Shown here in pieces: positions 33,052 through 41,747 of a DNA stretch of 64,000 nucleotides. Position 1 is the first letter of the stretch. Each line of letters opens with the position of its first letter. Origin of the DNA: Nocardia ninae NBRC 108245 (GTDB lineage: Bacteria > Actinomycetota > Actinomycetes > Mycobacteriales > Mycobacteriaceae); assembly GCF_007990755.1 (NCBI RefSeq), contig NZ_BJXA01000038.1, positions 16,741 to 80,740 on the forward strand. The letters are read 5' to 3'. The notes beneath the pieces were generated by a model. It was not told the DNA's origin. It ran no database searches and was given only the letters and a program-made list of their open reading frames with translations. The translations under genes and the position numbers were made by a program.

Positions 33052-34359
33052 CTACCTCGCGCGGCAGCCGGGCGCGACCGGCGCACCCGCCACCCGGTCC
33101 GCGAGATAGGACATCGCGCCGAGCGCCTCGCCGACCGCGGCCGGGTTGTGGCCGGGCAACGCGGAATGCACGGAGGTGACCGTCGCGCCCTGGGCGCAGT
33201 AGCGGCCGAGGATGTCGGTGAAGCCTGCCACGGGGACCACATCGTCAGTGGTGCTGTGGTACAGGTACATCGGGACGGTGGGCGCGGGGTTGCCGAGTTC
33301 GTGCGGGTCGGTCGCCGCGCGGAAAGCGGGGTGCGCCAGCAGGTTCGGCACCGCGGCGTAGTCGTCGACGCGCGCGTTCATGTACTTCGCCACCAGGTCG
33401 GGGCCGCACGCGGCACCGTCGGCGGCGATCATCGCGCGGCCTCGGTCGTTGAGCAGCTCCATCAGGCCCGCGTTCGGATTGTCCCGGACCGCCGCGATCA
33501 CGATGAGCATGGCCAGACCCGCCTGCATGGTGCCGTCCACGTGCTGGGCGATGGCGGGCCAATTCGACGGGACGCCACCCGCGGCGATACCGGCGAATCG
33601 CACGTCCGGCGCATAGCTCGGCTGCATCTGGGCGGCCCACAAGGTCGCGAACGCGCCGCCCGAATAGCCCCACGCGGTAACGGGAGTCGCCGGTCCGAGC
33701 CCCGCGGTGGGCAGGGCGCGGGCGGCCCGAATACCGTCCAGCACACCGCGCCCGGAGTTGACGCCGTCGAGGAACCGGGACTGCGGGCCCTGGTAGTCGC
33801 TGGTCACCACGGCCCAACCGCGGCTAAGTGCGGTTGCCATGAACGGGGTGTCGATCAACGCCTGCGCACCGCCGGGGTCGCCGCCGCCGCGCAGCGCGTA
33901 GGAGGGCGCGCATCGGGTGCCGAGGCTGTCTTCGGCGATCTGATAGGACAGCAGCGGGCGGGGACCGGGGCCGAGCCACGGCAGCATCGGCACCATGACG
34001 GTGGCCACGTCGGCCACCGGATTGCCGCCCGCGTCGGTGCTCCGGTATTTCACCTGCCACGTCGAGATCGGTAACGGCAGACCGAACAACGCACTCTGGC
34101 GCGACTCCACGATCGCGCCCGCGGGGTAGGCGGCAAGGTCGGCGGGCGCAGCGTAGAACGGGTCCGCGTCGGGCGGCGGCACCTGTGCTCGCGCGCTGCC
34201 CGGCGCCATGATCAAGGTCGAAGCCAGCGCCAGCACCGACAGAATGACTGCCGATGAGCCGACCCGAGCCACTCTCCTGCCGAGGCCCCGACCCGGTGGC
34301 CCGAAGGCCGTTGGGCTGAGGAGTGAAGTCCCCCTACCGATTCCATGCGGAGTCGCCAT
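33052..34359 (-). CDS. Secreted lipase (secretory lipase, LIP family)
   Basis: 435-residue exported alpha/beta hydrolase. From the chosen ATG (MATPHGIGRG) a basic region with RRVAR leads into a hydrophobic core and a cleavage site after SARA (about residue 60); the long N-region and RR pair could mean Tat export. Nucleophile Ser is in WGYSGGAF; the catalytic Asp/His are expected in YHSTTDDVVP and LPGHNP. Family-typical segments are TSDYQGPQSRFLDG and GRGVLDGIRAAR. Frames extending upstream to 34626 read as non-coding. It is a distant relative of the secreted lipase at 15.5 kb. Likely triacylglycerol or ester hydrolysis outside the cell. Confidence 0.85.
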   Translation of the reverse strand: MATPHGIGRGTSLLSPTAFGPPGRGLGRRVARVGSSAVILSVLALASTLIMAPGSARAQVPPPDADPFYAAPADLAAYPAGAIVESRQSALFGLPLPISTWQVKYRSTDAGGNPVADVATVMVPMLPWLGPGPRPLLSYQIAEDSLGTRCAPSYALRGGGDPGGAQALIDTPFMATALSRGWAVVTSDYQGPQSRFLDGVNSGRGVLDGIRAARALPTAGLGPATPVTAWGYSGGAFATLWAAQMQPSYAPDVRFAGIAAGGVPSNWPAIAQHVDGTMQAGLAMLIVIAAVRDNPNAGLMELLNDRGRAMIAADGAACGPDLVAKYMNARVDDYAAVPNLLAHPAFRAATDPHELGNPAPTVPMYLYHSTTDDVVPVAGFTDILGRYCAQGATVTSVHSALPGHNPAAVGEALGAMSYLADRVAGAPVAPGCRAR

Positions 34360-34716
34360 GGCAGGCAACCTACCTTGCGCGTGGCCGAACCGTTCGGCAC
34401 TCGCGCGACGTTTCCCCGACACCCCTAACTTGTTGCCGGAACGAAATACTCGGCCGACCAGTATCGATAGCGCGGGCACACCGGCTCCGGCCGGTTCGTG
34501 GCTGCTGCGCATGGGGACCTCCCCTGTCCGGTGCGGCCACGACGCCGTGCGCCGGATACGGGTCCGCGCCGACGCACTCGGGCCTCGAGGCCATTCACGG
34601 TACTGACCGTTCCGGACCCCCGGCAACGGTCAACCCATGGTCAGACCCACCGCCGCGAATGTCCGGCGCGGCCCGGTCCTGCGTGTCGAAAGTGCCTCAG
34701 GCGCAGGCGAGCCGGG

Positions 34717-34896
34717 TCACTTCTGCTCGCGCAGGGCCTTCTTGGCGGCTTCCTGGGCGGAGTCGACCTGGCCCGCGTACTTGCCGCCGGTCTTCTGGTC
34801 GACCAGGTCGCCGGCCTTGTCGATGACGGTCTCCACCTTGTCCGCGTGCTGCTGGGCCAGGTCGACAGCCTTGTTCGCCAGGTTCTTGAAGTCCAC
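34717..34896 (-). CDS. MT0933-type antitoxin-like small protein
   Basis: 59 residues starting from GTG: VDFKNLANKAVDLAQQHAD..., ending AAKKALREQK. The helical, Lys/Ala/Asp-rich pattern with KAGDLVDQKTGGKYAGQVD matches the MT0933 antitoxin family (DKAGDxxDxKTxGKY). GAGGAG lies 6 nt before the start codon. No toxin gene is adjacent. A second member lies on the other side of ligD, on the same strand. The antitoxin name comes from one mycobacterial pair; the general function of the family is uncertain. Confidence 0.8.
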   Translation of the reverse strand: MDFKNLANKAVDLAQQHADKVETVIDKAGDLVDQKTGGKYAGQVDSAQEAAKKALREQK

Positions 34897-34977
34897 TACG
34901 CACTCCTCGTTCGAGATGGGTCCACCAGCGGATCACTGTAATGGGCGCGGCCGAACGGGAGTACGCGCCGGTACACC

Positions 34978-37311
34978 TCAGTCCGTGGCGCCCAGCCACG
35001 CCGGATGCCACAGGCGGCCGGTCTCGGTCCAGTTCATGAAGCGCACCGTGCCATGGATTTTCGGGGTCACCCAGACCGCTTCCTTGCGCTCCTCGGCGGT
35101 CAGGTCGTTGTCGAACGGGCTGGTCTTCCGCTCCGACGGGCTCAGGCGTTTGGCCAGCTCCCGCATGTCGGTGTCGTTGAATCCGGTGCCGACCCGGCCG
35201 ACGTAGATCAGCCTGCCCTCGTACGGGATGCCGACGAGCAGCGACTTGAAGTCCCGCGCATCGCTGCGCCGCCAGCCGCCGATGACCACCTCCTGGGTGC
35301 GCCAATTGCGCTGCTTCACCCAGGAGTGGCCGCGCTTGCCGGGCAGGTACACCGAATCCTTACGCTTGGCGACCACGCCCTCCATGCCCTGGTCCTGGCT
35401 GTAGCGCACCGCGTCGGCCCCGGAGCCGTCCAGTCGCGGCGGCACCAGCAGCGAGGGCGCGGTACCGGCGAGCGCCTCCAGCACCCGGCGCCGATCCGAA
35501 TACCGTTTGCGGACAAGCGAAGTGCCGTCCAGATACAGCACGTCGAAGCCGACGAACACGGCCCGCGCCGCATCCGCTTGGAGCAGACCGAGATTCGCCA
35601 CCCCGTGGTCGTCGAAGACCACCGCCTCGCCGTCCAGGACCACACTGTGCCCGGACAGCTCGTCGCCGAGCACCGCCATCCCCGGGTAGCGGTTGTTCAC
35701 CACGATGCCGTGCCGACTGCGCAACGTGACTGTGCCGGAATCGATTTCAGCGATCAGCCGGAAGCCGTCCCACTTGGTCTCGAAGCACCACTCGTCGGCG
35801 ATGAGATCGGCGACGTCACCGGGGGTCGCGAGCATCGGCGCCAGCCCCCTGGGGAAGGGCGACGGCCCGCTCGACACCCGGATGATGCGGCCTGCCGGCT
35901 TGGCGGGCTCTTCGCCGAGGCCGCTCGCGGCCCTGTCGCTCGGATCAGCACCATCGGGATGCTGCTCGCGCATCAGATGCATCAGCCACTGGTTGCCGTT
36001 GGTCTGGATCAGCGCGTAGCGCCCGTTGAGCCGCTCACCGTGGAATCGGACGATCACCTCGTCGTCGCGCCACTTCTCGGTGTCGTAGGTGCCGGAATCC
36101 CAGATCGTCATCTCGCCTGCGCCGTACTGCCCCTTCGGGATGGCGCCGTGGAAGTCCAGGTACTCCAGCGGATGGTCCTCGGTGTGCACGGCAAGCCGGT
36201 TCTGATCCGAGGTGGTCGGCGGGCCCTTCGGCACCGCCCAGGACACCAGCACGCCGCCGCGTTCGAGCCGCACATCCCAATGCAGCCGCCGCGCATGATG
36301 TTCCTGCACGACGTAGCGATTGTTCTCGCCCGGTTCCGGCCGCTCGGCGGGCACCGGCTCGGGTGTCCGCGCCGGGTCGCGCATCGACCGGTACTTGGCC
36401 AGCGCGTCGGCACCGGACTCCGGCGACGCGGTATTGCCCTGCGGCAGTGGCGGATCGAGCTCGGCAAGCAGGTCACCATCGGCCTGCCAGCGGGCGAGGA
36501 CCTCGTCGAAGCGCAAGTGCCGCAGCTTCTTCCGGTTCTCGATCTCCTTCCAGGTGCGCGGGGCCGCCGCGGTGGGCTCCGCGCGACCGCGCATGGAGTA
36601 GGGCGCGATCGTGGTCTTGGCGGCGTTGTTCTGGCTCCAGTCGAGGAAGATCTTGCCGCCGCGGGCCGCCTTCGCCATCGTCGCGGTGACCAGATCCGGG
36701 TGCAGCCGTTCGAGATTCGTGGCCACCTGTTTGGCCACCGTGGACGCGCCGCTCGAACTCACCTCGCGATCCAGTGGGACGTAGATGTGAATTCCCTTGC
36801 TACCACTGGTGACCGGGAACGCGCGCAGGCCGATGTCCTCGATCATGTCGCGCACCGCGAGCGCCACCCGAGCGCAATCCGCCAGCTGCATGTCGGGACC
36901 CGGATCGAGATCGAAGACGATGCGGGTGGCCGGCCCGACCGAGTCGCCGTCGAAACGCCATTGCTGCACATGCAATTCCAGCGCCGCCTGCTGCCCGAGC
37001 CAGGCCAGCCCCGCTTCGGAGTCGATCAGCGGATAGGTGACCTTGCGGTCGGAATGCTGGATGGTGTGCCGTTCGATCCACGACGGGGCGTGCGCGGGGA
37101 GGTTCTTCTCGAAGAAGGAAGGCTCATCGACCCCGTTGGGCCAGCGCTTCCTGGTGACCGGGCGACCGGCGATATGCGGCAGCATCGCGGGCGCGATCGC
37201 CGAATAGTAGGCGATGACTTCGCCTTTGGTGGTGCCGGTGGCCGGATACAGCACTTTGTCGAGGTTGCTGAGTTCAACCTCGATATTCCCGAACCGCCGG
37301 CGGGACGCCAT
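34978..37311 (-). CDS. ligD: ATP-dependent DNA ligase LigD (polymerase-phosphoesterase-ligase)
   Basis: 777-residue non-homologous end-joining enzyme with the mycobacterial domain order. The N-terminal primase-polymerase domain (about 10-290) has RPVTRKRWPNG, IVFDLDPGP (metal DxD) and VTSGSKGIHIYVPL. The phosphoesterase domain (about 330-480) has QEHHARRLHWDVRLE. The C-terminal ligase domain has the nucleotidyl-Lys motif ETKWDGFR, LDGEAVVFD and EGVVAKRKDS. The ATG is that of MASRRRFGNIEVE; a start 10 codons upstream is less likely. No ku gene is in the window, although Ku is its usual partner. MT0933-type antitoxin genes flank it on both sides. Confidence 0.95.
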   Translation of the reverse strand: MASRRRFGNIEVELSNLDKVLYPATGTTKGEVIAYYSAIAPAMLPHIAGRPVTRKRWPNGVDEPSFFEKNLPAHAPSWIERHTIQHSDRKVTYPLIDSEAGLAWLGQQAALELHVQQWRFDGDSVGPATRIVFDLDPGPDMQLADCARVALAVRDMIEDIGLRAFPVTSGSKGIHIYVPLDREVSSSGASTVAKQVATNLERLHPDLVTATMAKAARGGKIFLDWSQNNAAKTTIAPYSMRGRAEPTAAAPRTWKEIENRKKLRHLRFDEVLARWQADGDLLAELDPPLPQGNTASPESGADALAKYRSMRDPARTPEPVPAERPEPGENNRYVVQEHHARRLHWDVRLERGGVLVSWAVPKGPPTTSDQNRLAVHTEDHPLEYLDFHGAIPKGQYGAGEMTIWDSGTYDTEKWRDDEVIVRFHGERLNGRYALIQTNGNQWLMHLMREQHPDGADPSDRAASGLGEEPAKPAGRIIRVSSGPSPFPRGLAPMLATPGDVADLIADEWCFETKWDGFRLIAEIDSGTVTLRSRHGIVVNNRYPGMAVLGDELSGHSVVLDGEAVVFDDHGVANLGLLQADAARAVFVGFDVLYLDGTSLVRKRYSDRRRVLEALAGTAPSLLVPPRLDGSGADAVRYSQDQGMEGVVAKRKDSVYLPGKRGHSWVKQRNWRTQEVVIGGWRRSDARDFKSLLVGIPYEGRLIYVGRVGTGFNDTDMRELAKRLSPSERKTSPFDNDLTAEERKEAVWVTPKIHGTVRFMNWTETGRLWHPAWLGATD

Positions 37312-37362
37312 GACAACGATTTTAGAGGCGGGGACCGACAAAAAGCGGGCCCCCGCCGCTCG

Positions 37363-37647
37363 TCAGACCTGTGTGCCCGGCTGATCCGGGGTGCCGGGCT
37401 GATCCGGGGTGGTGCCCGGCGCGCCCGCACCGCCCGGCTGACCCGGCGCACCCGGCTGATCCTCCGGCGGAACCACCTTCTTGGCGGCCTCCTTGCCCTT
37501 CGCGATCTTGTCCGAGTACTTGCCCTGGGTCTTCTGGTCGATGAAGTCGCCGCCCTTGTCGATGGCGTCGTTGATCTTGTCCGCGTTCTTGGCCGCCGCG
37601 TCCTTGCCCTTGCCGACGAGGCCCTTCAAAGTATCTGCGAAGCTCAT
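37363..37647 (-). CDS. MT0933-type antitoxin-like protein with Pro/Gly/Gln tail
   Basis: 94 residues. The first ~60 are the family helix pair: MSFADTLKGLVGKGKDAAAK, DKGGDFIDQKTQGKYSDKIA, KGKEAAKK. They are followed by a low-complexity tail of QPG/DQPGTP units ending GTQV. It is 51 nt upstream of ligD on the same strand, so the two may be co-transcribed. It is a paralogue of the 59-residue gene on the other side of ligD. No partner toxin is adjacent. Confidence 0.8.
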   Translation of the reverse strand: MSFADTLKGLVGKGKDAAAKNADKINDAIDKGGDFIDQKTQGKYSDKIAKGKEAAKKVVPPEDQPGAPGQPGGAGAPGTTPDQPGTPDQPGTQV

Positions 37648-37684
37648 AGCTTTCCGATCCTTCCTCTAGCCCACTAGCAGGATG

Positions 37685-38830
37685 TCAACCCACATCTTCC
37701 CACCATGAATCCCGCAGTGGTACACCACCGGGGTCGACCCGCTGGCCGGGCATCGGAATCGCGATCGCCGTGCCGGCCGCCTCGGCCGCCGTCACCATCC
37801 GCCGCACCGGCTCGGACCACCCGTGGAAGGCCAGATTGAAGGTGGCCCAGTGGATCGGCACCAGCAGGCCATGTCCTGCGTCGCCCGCGCACAGGTCGGC
37901 GTGTGCGCGCACCGCCTCCTCCGGATTCATGTGTACGTCGCGCCACCGCTCGTCGTAGGCGCCGATCGGCAGCAGCGTCAGATCGAACGGGCCAAGGGCC
38001 GCACCGGCTTCCGCGAACGCTTTGGTGTAGCCGGTGTCGCCGCCGAAGTACGCCCGCTTGGTCGGCCCGACGATCGACCAGGACGCCCACAGGGTGGTGT
38101 TGCGGATCAGTCCGCGACCGGAGAAGTGCCGCGCCTCGGTACAGGTGAGCACCAGATCGGAGCCCTCGTGGGCCCGGCCCAGCGCGGACAGCGAAACCGA
38201 ACCGCCCCAATCCAATTCGATGATCCGGTGCTCCGGCACACCCCAGTGCCGCAGGTGTGCGCCGATGCCGATCGGCACCAGGAACGGCGCGGTCTGGCGC
38301 AGCACGAGCTCGCGGACGGTGTCCTTGTCCAGATGGTCGTAGTGGTCGTGCGAGATGAGCACCGCGTCGACCGCGGGCAGCTCCGCCAGCGGCGTCGGCA
38401 CCGGATGCATCCGGGTCGGCCCGACCAGCGCGGACGGCGAAACCCGTTCGCTCCACACCGGATCGGTGAGCACCCGGTAGCCGTCGATCTCGATGAGCGC
38501 GGTGGCGTGGCCGTACCAGGTGACGGCCAGGTCGGCGGCCGACTCCGGCAGCTGCGGCGTCTGCAGCGGGATCACCCCCGTCGGACGGCCCACATTGCGC
38601 TTGGTGAACGCCGAAACCAGCAGCGACGGCGCCGATCCCGCGGCCAGCTGACTGCTCGGCTCGGTGTTGTGGAACTGGCGGTCGCGGTAGGTGGTCGCGC
38701 CCGCCGCGTACGGCTGGATGGCCGAGATCGAGGCACCCATCGCGGACGGGATGCCCCACGCCGCCCGGACCACCCAGGTGAGGCCGAGCGCGCCCGCCGC
38801 GGCACCGGCGATGCTTCGAATGTTCATCAT
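37685..38830 (-). CDS. Membrane-anchored metallo-beta-lactamase-fold hydrolase (UlaG/NAPE-PLD-like, Rv0906-like)
   Basis: 381 residues. A hydrophobic N-terminus (MMNIRSIAGAAAGALGLTWV) serves as signal or anchor. The metal motif is SHDHYDHLDKD (HxHxDH), preceded by TWYGHATALIEIDGYRVLTD and followed by YFGGDTGYTK and PIHWATFNL. This matches N-acyl-phosphatidylethanolamine phospholipase D-like and UlaG-like enzymes, so a phosphodiester or lactone in lipids is plausible. ATGATG overlaps the stop of the crotonase gene (ATGA), so both are co-translated, as with Rv0905-Rv0906 in M. tuberculosis. The C-terminus ends SWWEDVG. Confidence 0.85.
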   Translation of the reverse strand: MMNIRSIAGAAAGALGLTWVVRAAWGIPSAMGASISAIQPYAAGATTYRDRQFHNTEPSSQLAAGSAPSLLVSAFTKRNVGRPTGVIPLQTPQLPESAADLAVTWYGHATALIEIDGYRVLTDPVWSERVSPSALVGPTRMHPVPTPLAELPAVDAVLISHDHYDHLDKDTVRELVLRQTAPFLVPIGIGAHLRHWGVPEHRIIELDWGGSVSLSALGRAHEGSDLVLTCTEARHFSGRGLIRNTTLWASWSIVGPTKRAYFGGDTGYTKAFAEAGAALGPFDLTLLPIGAYDERWRDVHMNPEEAVRAHADLCAGDAGHGLLVPIHWATFNLAFHGWSEPVRRMVTAAEAAGTAIAIPMPGQRVDPGGVPLRDSWWEDVG

Positions 38831-39555
38831 CGCCCCACGAATTTCGCGGCGCGCTTCTCTTGTCTGGCCAGCCTGCCCTCCTGCGCGTCGGCGCTGGACC
38901 ACGCCGCCTCGAGCGCGTCGCGCTGCTGCGCGGTCTCCGGCTCGCGGGTGCCGTCGTCGTTGAGCACCAGCTTCATGTGCCGCAGCGACAGCGGGGCGAG
39001 CTCGGCGATCTGCTTGGCCCAGGCCTGTGCGTCGGCCAGCGTGCCGAGCCGGTTGGCGAAGCCGAAGGTGTAGGCGTCGGCCGCCGTCACCTGCTCCGCG
39101 CCGATCAGGATGGTCCTGGCCGGGCCGCCGCCGATCAGCGAGACCAGCCTGCGCATCGTCCACCGGTCGACCGAGATGCCGAGCTTGGCAGCGGGAATCG
39201 CGATGTAGGCGTCCGGCCCGATCACCCGCAGATCCGAGGCGATGGCCAGCTGCACGCCCGCGCCGAGCGCACCGCCGTTGATCGCCGAGATCACCGGCAC
39301 CGGCACCGACTCGACGGTGTGCAGCATCTCCATCAGGCCGGCCAGGAACTCCTCGGAGTAGACCCCGGACAGATCCGCGCCCGCACAGAAGATGGGGCCG
39401 CGGCCGGTTACCACGATCACCCGTGCGCCGTCCGCGACGGCGGCGATGACGGCTTCGCGCAGCAGCGTGATGAGCTCGAGGTTGAGCGCGTTGCGCCGCT
39501 CCTCCCGCTGAAGTTCGATGGTCACTACGTCACCGTCTCGGCTAACTCCGAGCAT
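38827..39555 (-). CDS. echA6: EchA6-like crotonase-fold acyl-CoA-binding protein
   Basis: 242 residues, crotonase fold. CoA-binding and oxyanion segments are FCAGADLSG and NGGALGAGVQLAIASDLRV. Both catalytic Glu positions of enoyl-CoA hydratase are missing: the first is Gln (GVQLA), the second Ala (IPAAKLG). The segment VDRWTMRRLVSLIGGGPAR and the end (LAPLSLRHMKLVLNDDG) match mycobacterial EchA6, a non-hydratase that feeds acyl-CoA into the FAS-II/mycolate pathway. The downstream metallo-hydrolase has the same pairing as in mycobacteria. A shuttle role is therefore inferred rather than beta-oxidation. Confidence 0.82.
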   Translation of the reverse strand: MLGVSRDGDVVTIELQREERRNALNLELITLLREAVIAAVADGARVIVVTGRGPIFCAGADLSGVYSEEFLAGLMEMLHTVESVPVPVISAINGGALGAGVQLAIASDLRVIGPDAYIAIPAAKLGISVDRWTMRRLVSLIGGGPARTILIGAEQVTAADAYTFGFANRLGTLADAQAWAKQIAELAPLSLRHMKLVLNDDGTREPETAQQRDALEAAWSSADAQEGRLARQEKRAAKFVGR

Positions 39556-39645
39556 GCGACCTCCCCAACTGAGCGCTCCGTCTGGTTACATTCACTTTGC
39601 CACAGCCGACGGCGCGGACCGCTCAAGCGGATACGATCTCCGGCT

Positions 39646-40749
39646 GTGCCGACAGACTTCGAAATCCTGGTGATCGGCGCTGGTCAGGCCGGACTGTCGG
39701 CCGGTTATCACCTCCAGCGCCTCGGGCTGCGCCCCGAACAGGACTTTCTCATCGTGGACCATGCACCCGGCCCCGGCGGGGCCTGGCAGTTCCGCTGGCC
39801 CTCGCTCACCCTGACCACGGTCAATCGGGTGCACGACCTCCCGGGCATGTCGTTCGCGGAAACATTGCCGCCGGGCTCGGAATCGGCGCCTGCGGCCACC
39901 GCGGTGCCGCACTACTACGAGCTCTACGAGAAGCGCTTCGAGCTGCGGGTGCGCAGACAGGTGTCGGTCACCGTGGTCTGCGACCGGACCGAGGACGGTA
40001 GCCCCGCCGAACACGGGCCGATCCTCAACGCCGAGACCGATTCGGCGGGCACGATCCGGGTGCGCGGCCTGATCAACGGCACCGGCACCTGGGAACACCC
40101 CTTCATCCCCCGCTATCGCGGCGCGGAGACCTTCGCCGGACGGCAGCTGCACACCCACGACTACCGCACCGCCGCGGAGTTCGCGGGCAAGCATGTGGTG
40201 GTGGTCGGCGGCGGTGTCTCGGCGGTGCAGTTGCTCGACGAGATCTCCCAGGTCACCTCGACCACCTGGGTGACGAGAACCGAACCGATCTTCCGCGACG
40301 ACTCCTTCGGACCCGAGGACGGACGCGCGGCGGTGGCCCAGGTGGAAGACCGGGTGCGCCGGGGTTTGCCGCCCGGGTCGGTGGTCTCGGTGACCGGATT
40401 GCGGCTCGACGATCGCCTGCGAGCCGCCAGGGAACGCGGCGCGCTGCGCCGGCTGCCGATGTTCGACCACATCGAACCGGACGGGGTGCGCTGGGCCGAC
40501 GGCTCGTTCCAGCCCGCGCAGGTGATCCTGTGGGCCACCGGATTCCGCAGCGCACTGGATCATTTGGCGCCGCTGCGACTACGCGGGCCCGGCGGCGGCA
40601 TCACCATGACCGGGCGACTCGCCACCCAAGTGGCGGCGGATCCGCGGATCCACCTGATCGGTTACGGACCGTCCGCGAGCACGATCGGCGCGAATCGCGC
40701 TGGGCGCGCGGCGGCCACGGAGCTCACCCGATATCTGAACGCGCAGTAA
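39646..40749 (+). CDS. FAD-dependent oxidoreductase (flavin-monooxygenase-like)
   Basis: 367 residues with two dinucleotide folds. The first is LVIGAGQAGLSAGYHL with VDHAPGPGGAW (FAD), the second VVVVGGGVSAVQLLDE (NAD(P)H). It has DLPGMSF and ATGFRSALDHL toward the C-terminus. The group covers putative flavoprotein monooxygenases of the CzcO type; the Baeyer-Villiger fingerprint is not present. The start is GTG, chosen because the FAD motif begins eight residues in. It is convergent with the aldo/keto reductase (3 nt apart) and divergent from echA6. Reaction unknown. Confidence 0.8.
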   Translation: MPTDFEILVIGAGQAGLSAGYHLQRLGLRPEQDFLIVDHAPGPGGAWQFRWPSLTLTTVNRVHDLPGMSFAETLPPGSESAPAATAVPHYYELYEKRFELRVRRQVSVTVVCDRTEDGSPAEHGPILNAETDSAGTIRVRGLINGTGTWEHPFIPRYRGAETFAGRQLHTHDYRTAAEFAGKHVVVVGGGVSAVQLLDEISQVTSTTWVTRTEPIFRDDSFGPEDGRAAVAQVEDRVRRGLPPGSVVSVTGLRLDDRLRAARERGALRRLPMFDHIEPDGVRWADGSFQPAQVILWATGFRSALDHLAPLRLRGPGGGITMTGRLATQVAADPRIHLIGYGPSASTIGANRAGRAAATELTRYLNAQ

Positions 40750-40752
40750 CCC

Positions 40753-41610
40753 TCAGTCGTCCAGGCCCGCGGCGAACGTCTCCGGGTCGCCGCCGGTGCG
40801 GGAGCCGGTGTCCAGCGCGTTGATCGCGTCCATCTGATCGCGGGACAGTTCGAAGCTGAACACGTCGAAGTTCTCCGCGATCCGGGACGGGGTGACCGAC
40901 TTCGGGATGACGATATTGCCGAGCTGCAGGTGCCAGCGGATGATCACCTGGGCCGGCGTGCGGCCGACAGCGGCGGCGACCGAGGTGATGGTCTGATCGT
41001 CGAGCAGGGTGCCCTGGCCGAGCGGGCTCCACGCCTCGGTGGCGATCGCATGACCGGCGTGGAACTCGCGTAGCTCGCGCTGCGCGAGCCGCGGATGTAG
41101 CTCGATCTGGTTCACCGCGGGAATCTCACCGGTCTCGCCGATGACCCTTTCCAGGTGCGCGGGGTTGAAGTTGGAGACGCCGATCGACTTGACCCGGCCC
41201 TGGGACTTGAGCGCCTGCAACGCGCGGAAGGTGTCCACGTAGCGGTCGGCCTTGGGCACCGGCCAGTGGATCAGGTACAGGTCGAGGTAGTCCAGGCCCA
41301 GCCGCTGCATGCTGGCGTCGAACGCGCGCAGCGTGGAGTCGAAGCCCTGCTCGGAGTTCCAGACCTTGGTGGTGACGTAGATTTCGTCGCGCGGCAGCCC
41401 GAAATCGCGGATCGCGCGACCGGTCCCCTCTTCGTTGCCGTAGACCGCCGCGGTGTCGATACTGCGGTAGCCGACCTCCAGCGCGGTGGTGACAACCGAG
41501 GTCACATCCTCCTCGGGCACCTGGAACACACCGAAGCCGAGTTGCGGGATCACGTTCCCGTCGTTGAGGACGATCGAGGGGACGGCGGAGGTCTCGCTTC
41601 TGAAGGTCAC
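40753..41610 (-). CDS. Aldo/keto reductase (AKR5-like)
   Basis: 285-residue NADPH-dependent (alpha/beta)8-barrel reductase. The catalytic tetrad is visible: Asp and Tyr in SIDTAAVYGNEEG, Lys in VTTKVWN and His in LIHWPVP. The cofactor-binding end is IPKSVTPSRIAENFDVF. It resembles 2,5-diketo-gluconate reductases and mycobacterial Rv2971, which reduce dicarbonyls such as methylglyoxal; the physiological substrate is not evident. There is no operon partner: accD3 begins 137 nt away on the same strand side but ends before it. Confidence 0.9.
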   Translation of the reverse strand: MTFRSETSAVPSIVLNDGNVIPQLGFGVFQVPEEDVTSVVTTALEVGYRSIDTAAVYGNEEGTGRAIRDFGLPRDEIYVTTKVWNSEQGFDSTLRAFDASMQRLGLDYLDLYLIHWPVPKADRYVDTFRALQALKSQGRVKSIGVSNFNPAHLERVIGETGEIPAVNQIELHPRLAQRELREFHAGHAIATEAWSPLGQGTLLDDQTITSVAAAVGRTPAQVIIRWHLQLGNIVIPKSVTPSRIAENFDVFSFELSRDQMDAINALDTGSRTGGDPETFAAGLDD

Positions 41611-41747
41611 CCTGCGACGGTAGAAGTGTGGCGGCGAGCCGTCAACGCTGCCCCGTGGCGTGTTGGCCCCCGGTTTACCGCTCGACCTGCGCTTTCTTGC
41701 CGTCCGACAGTGATGGTGATGACTCGATGGCCGCTGCCGGCGCGGAT

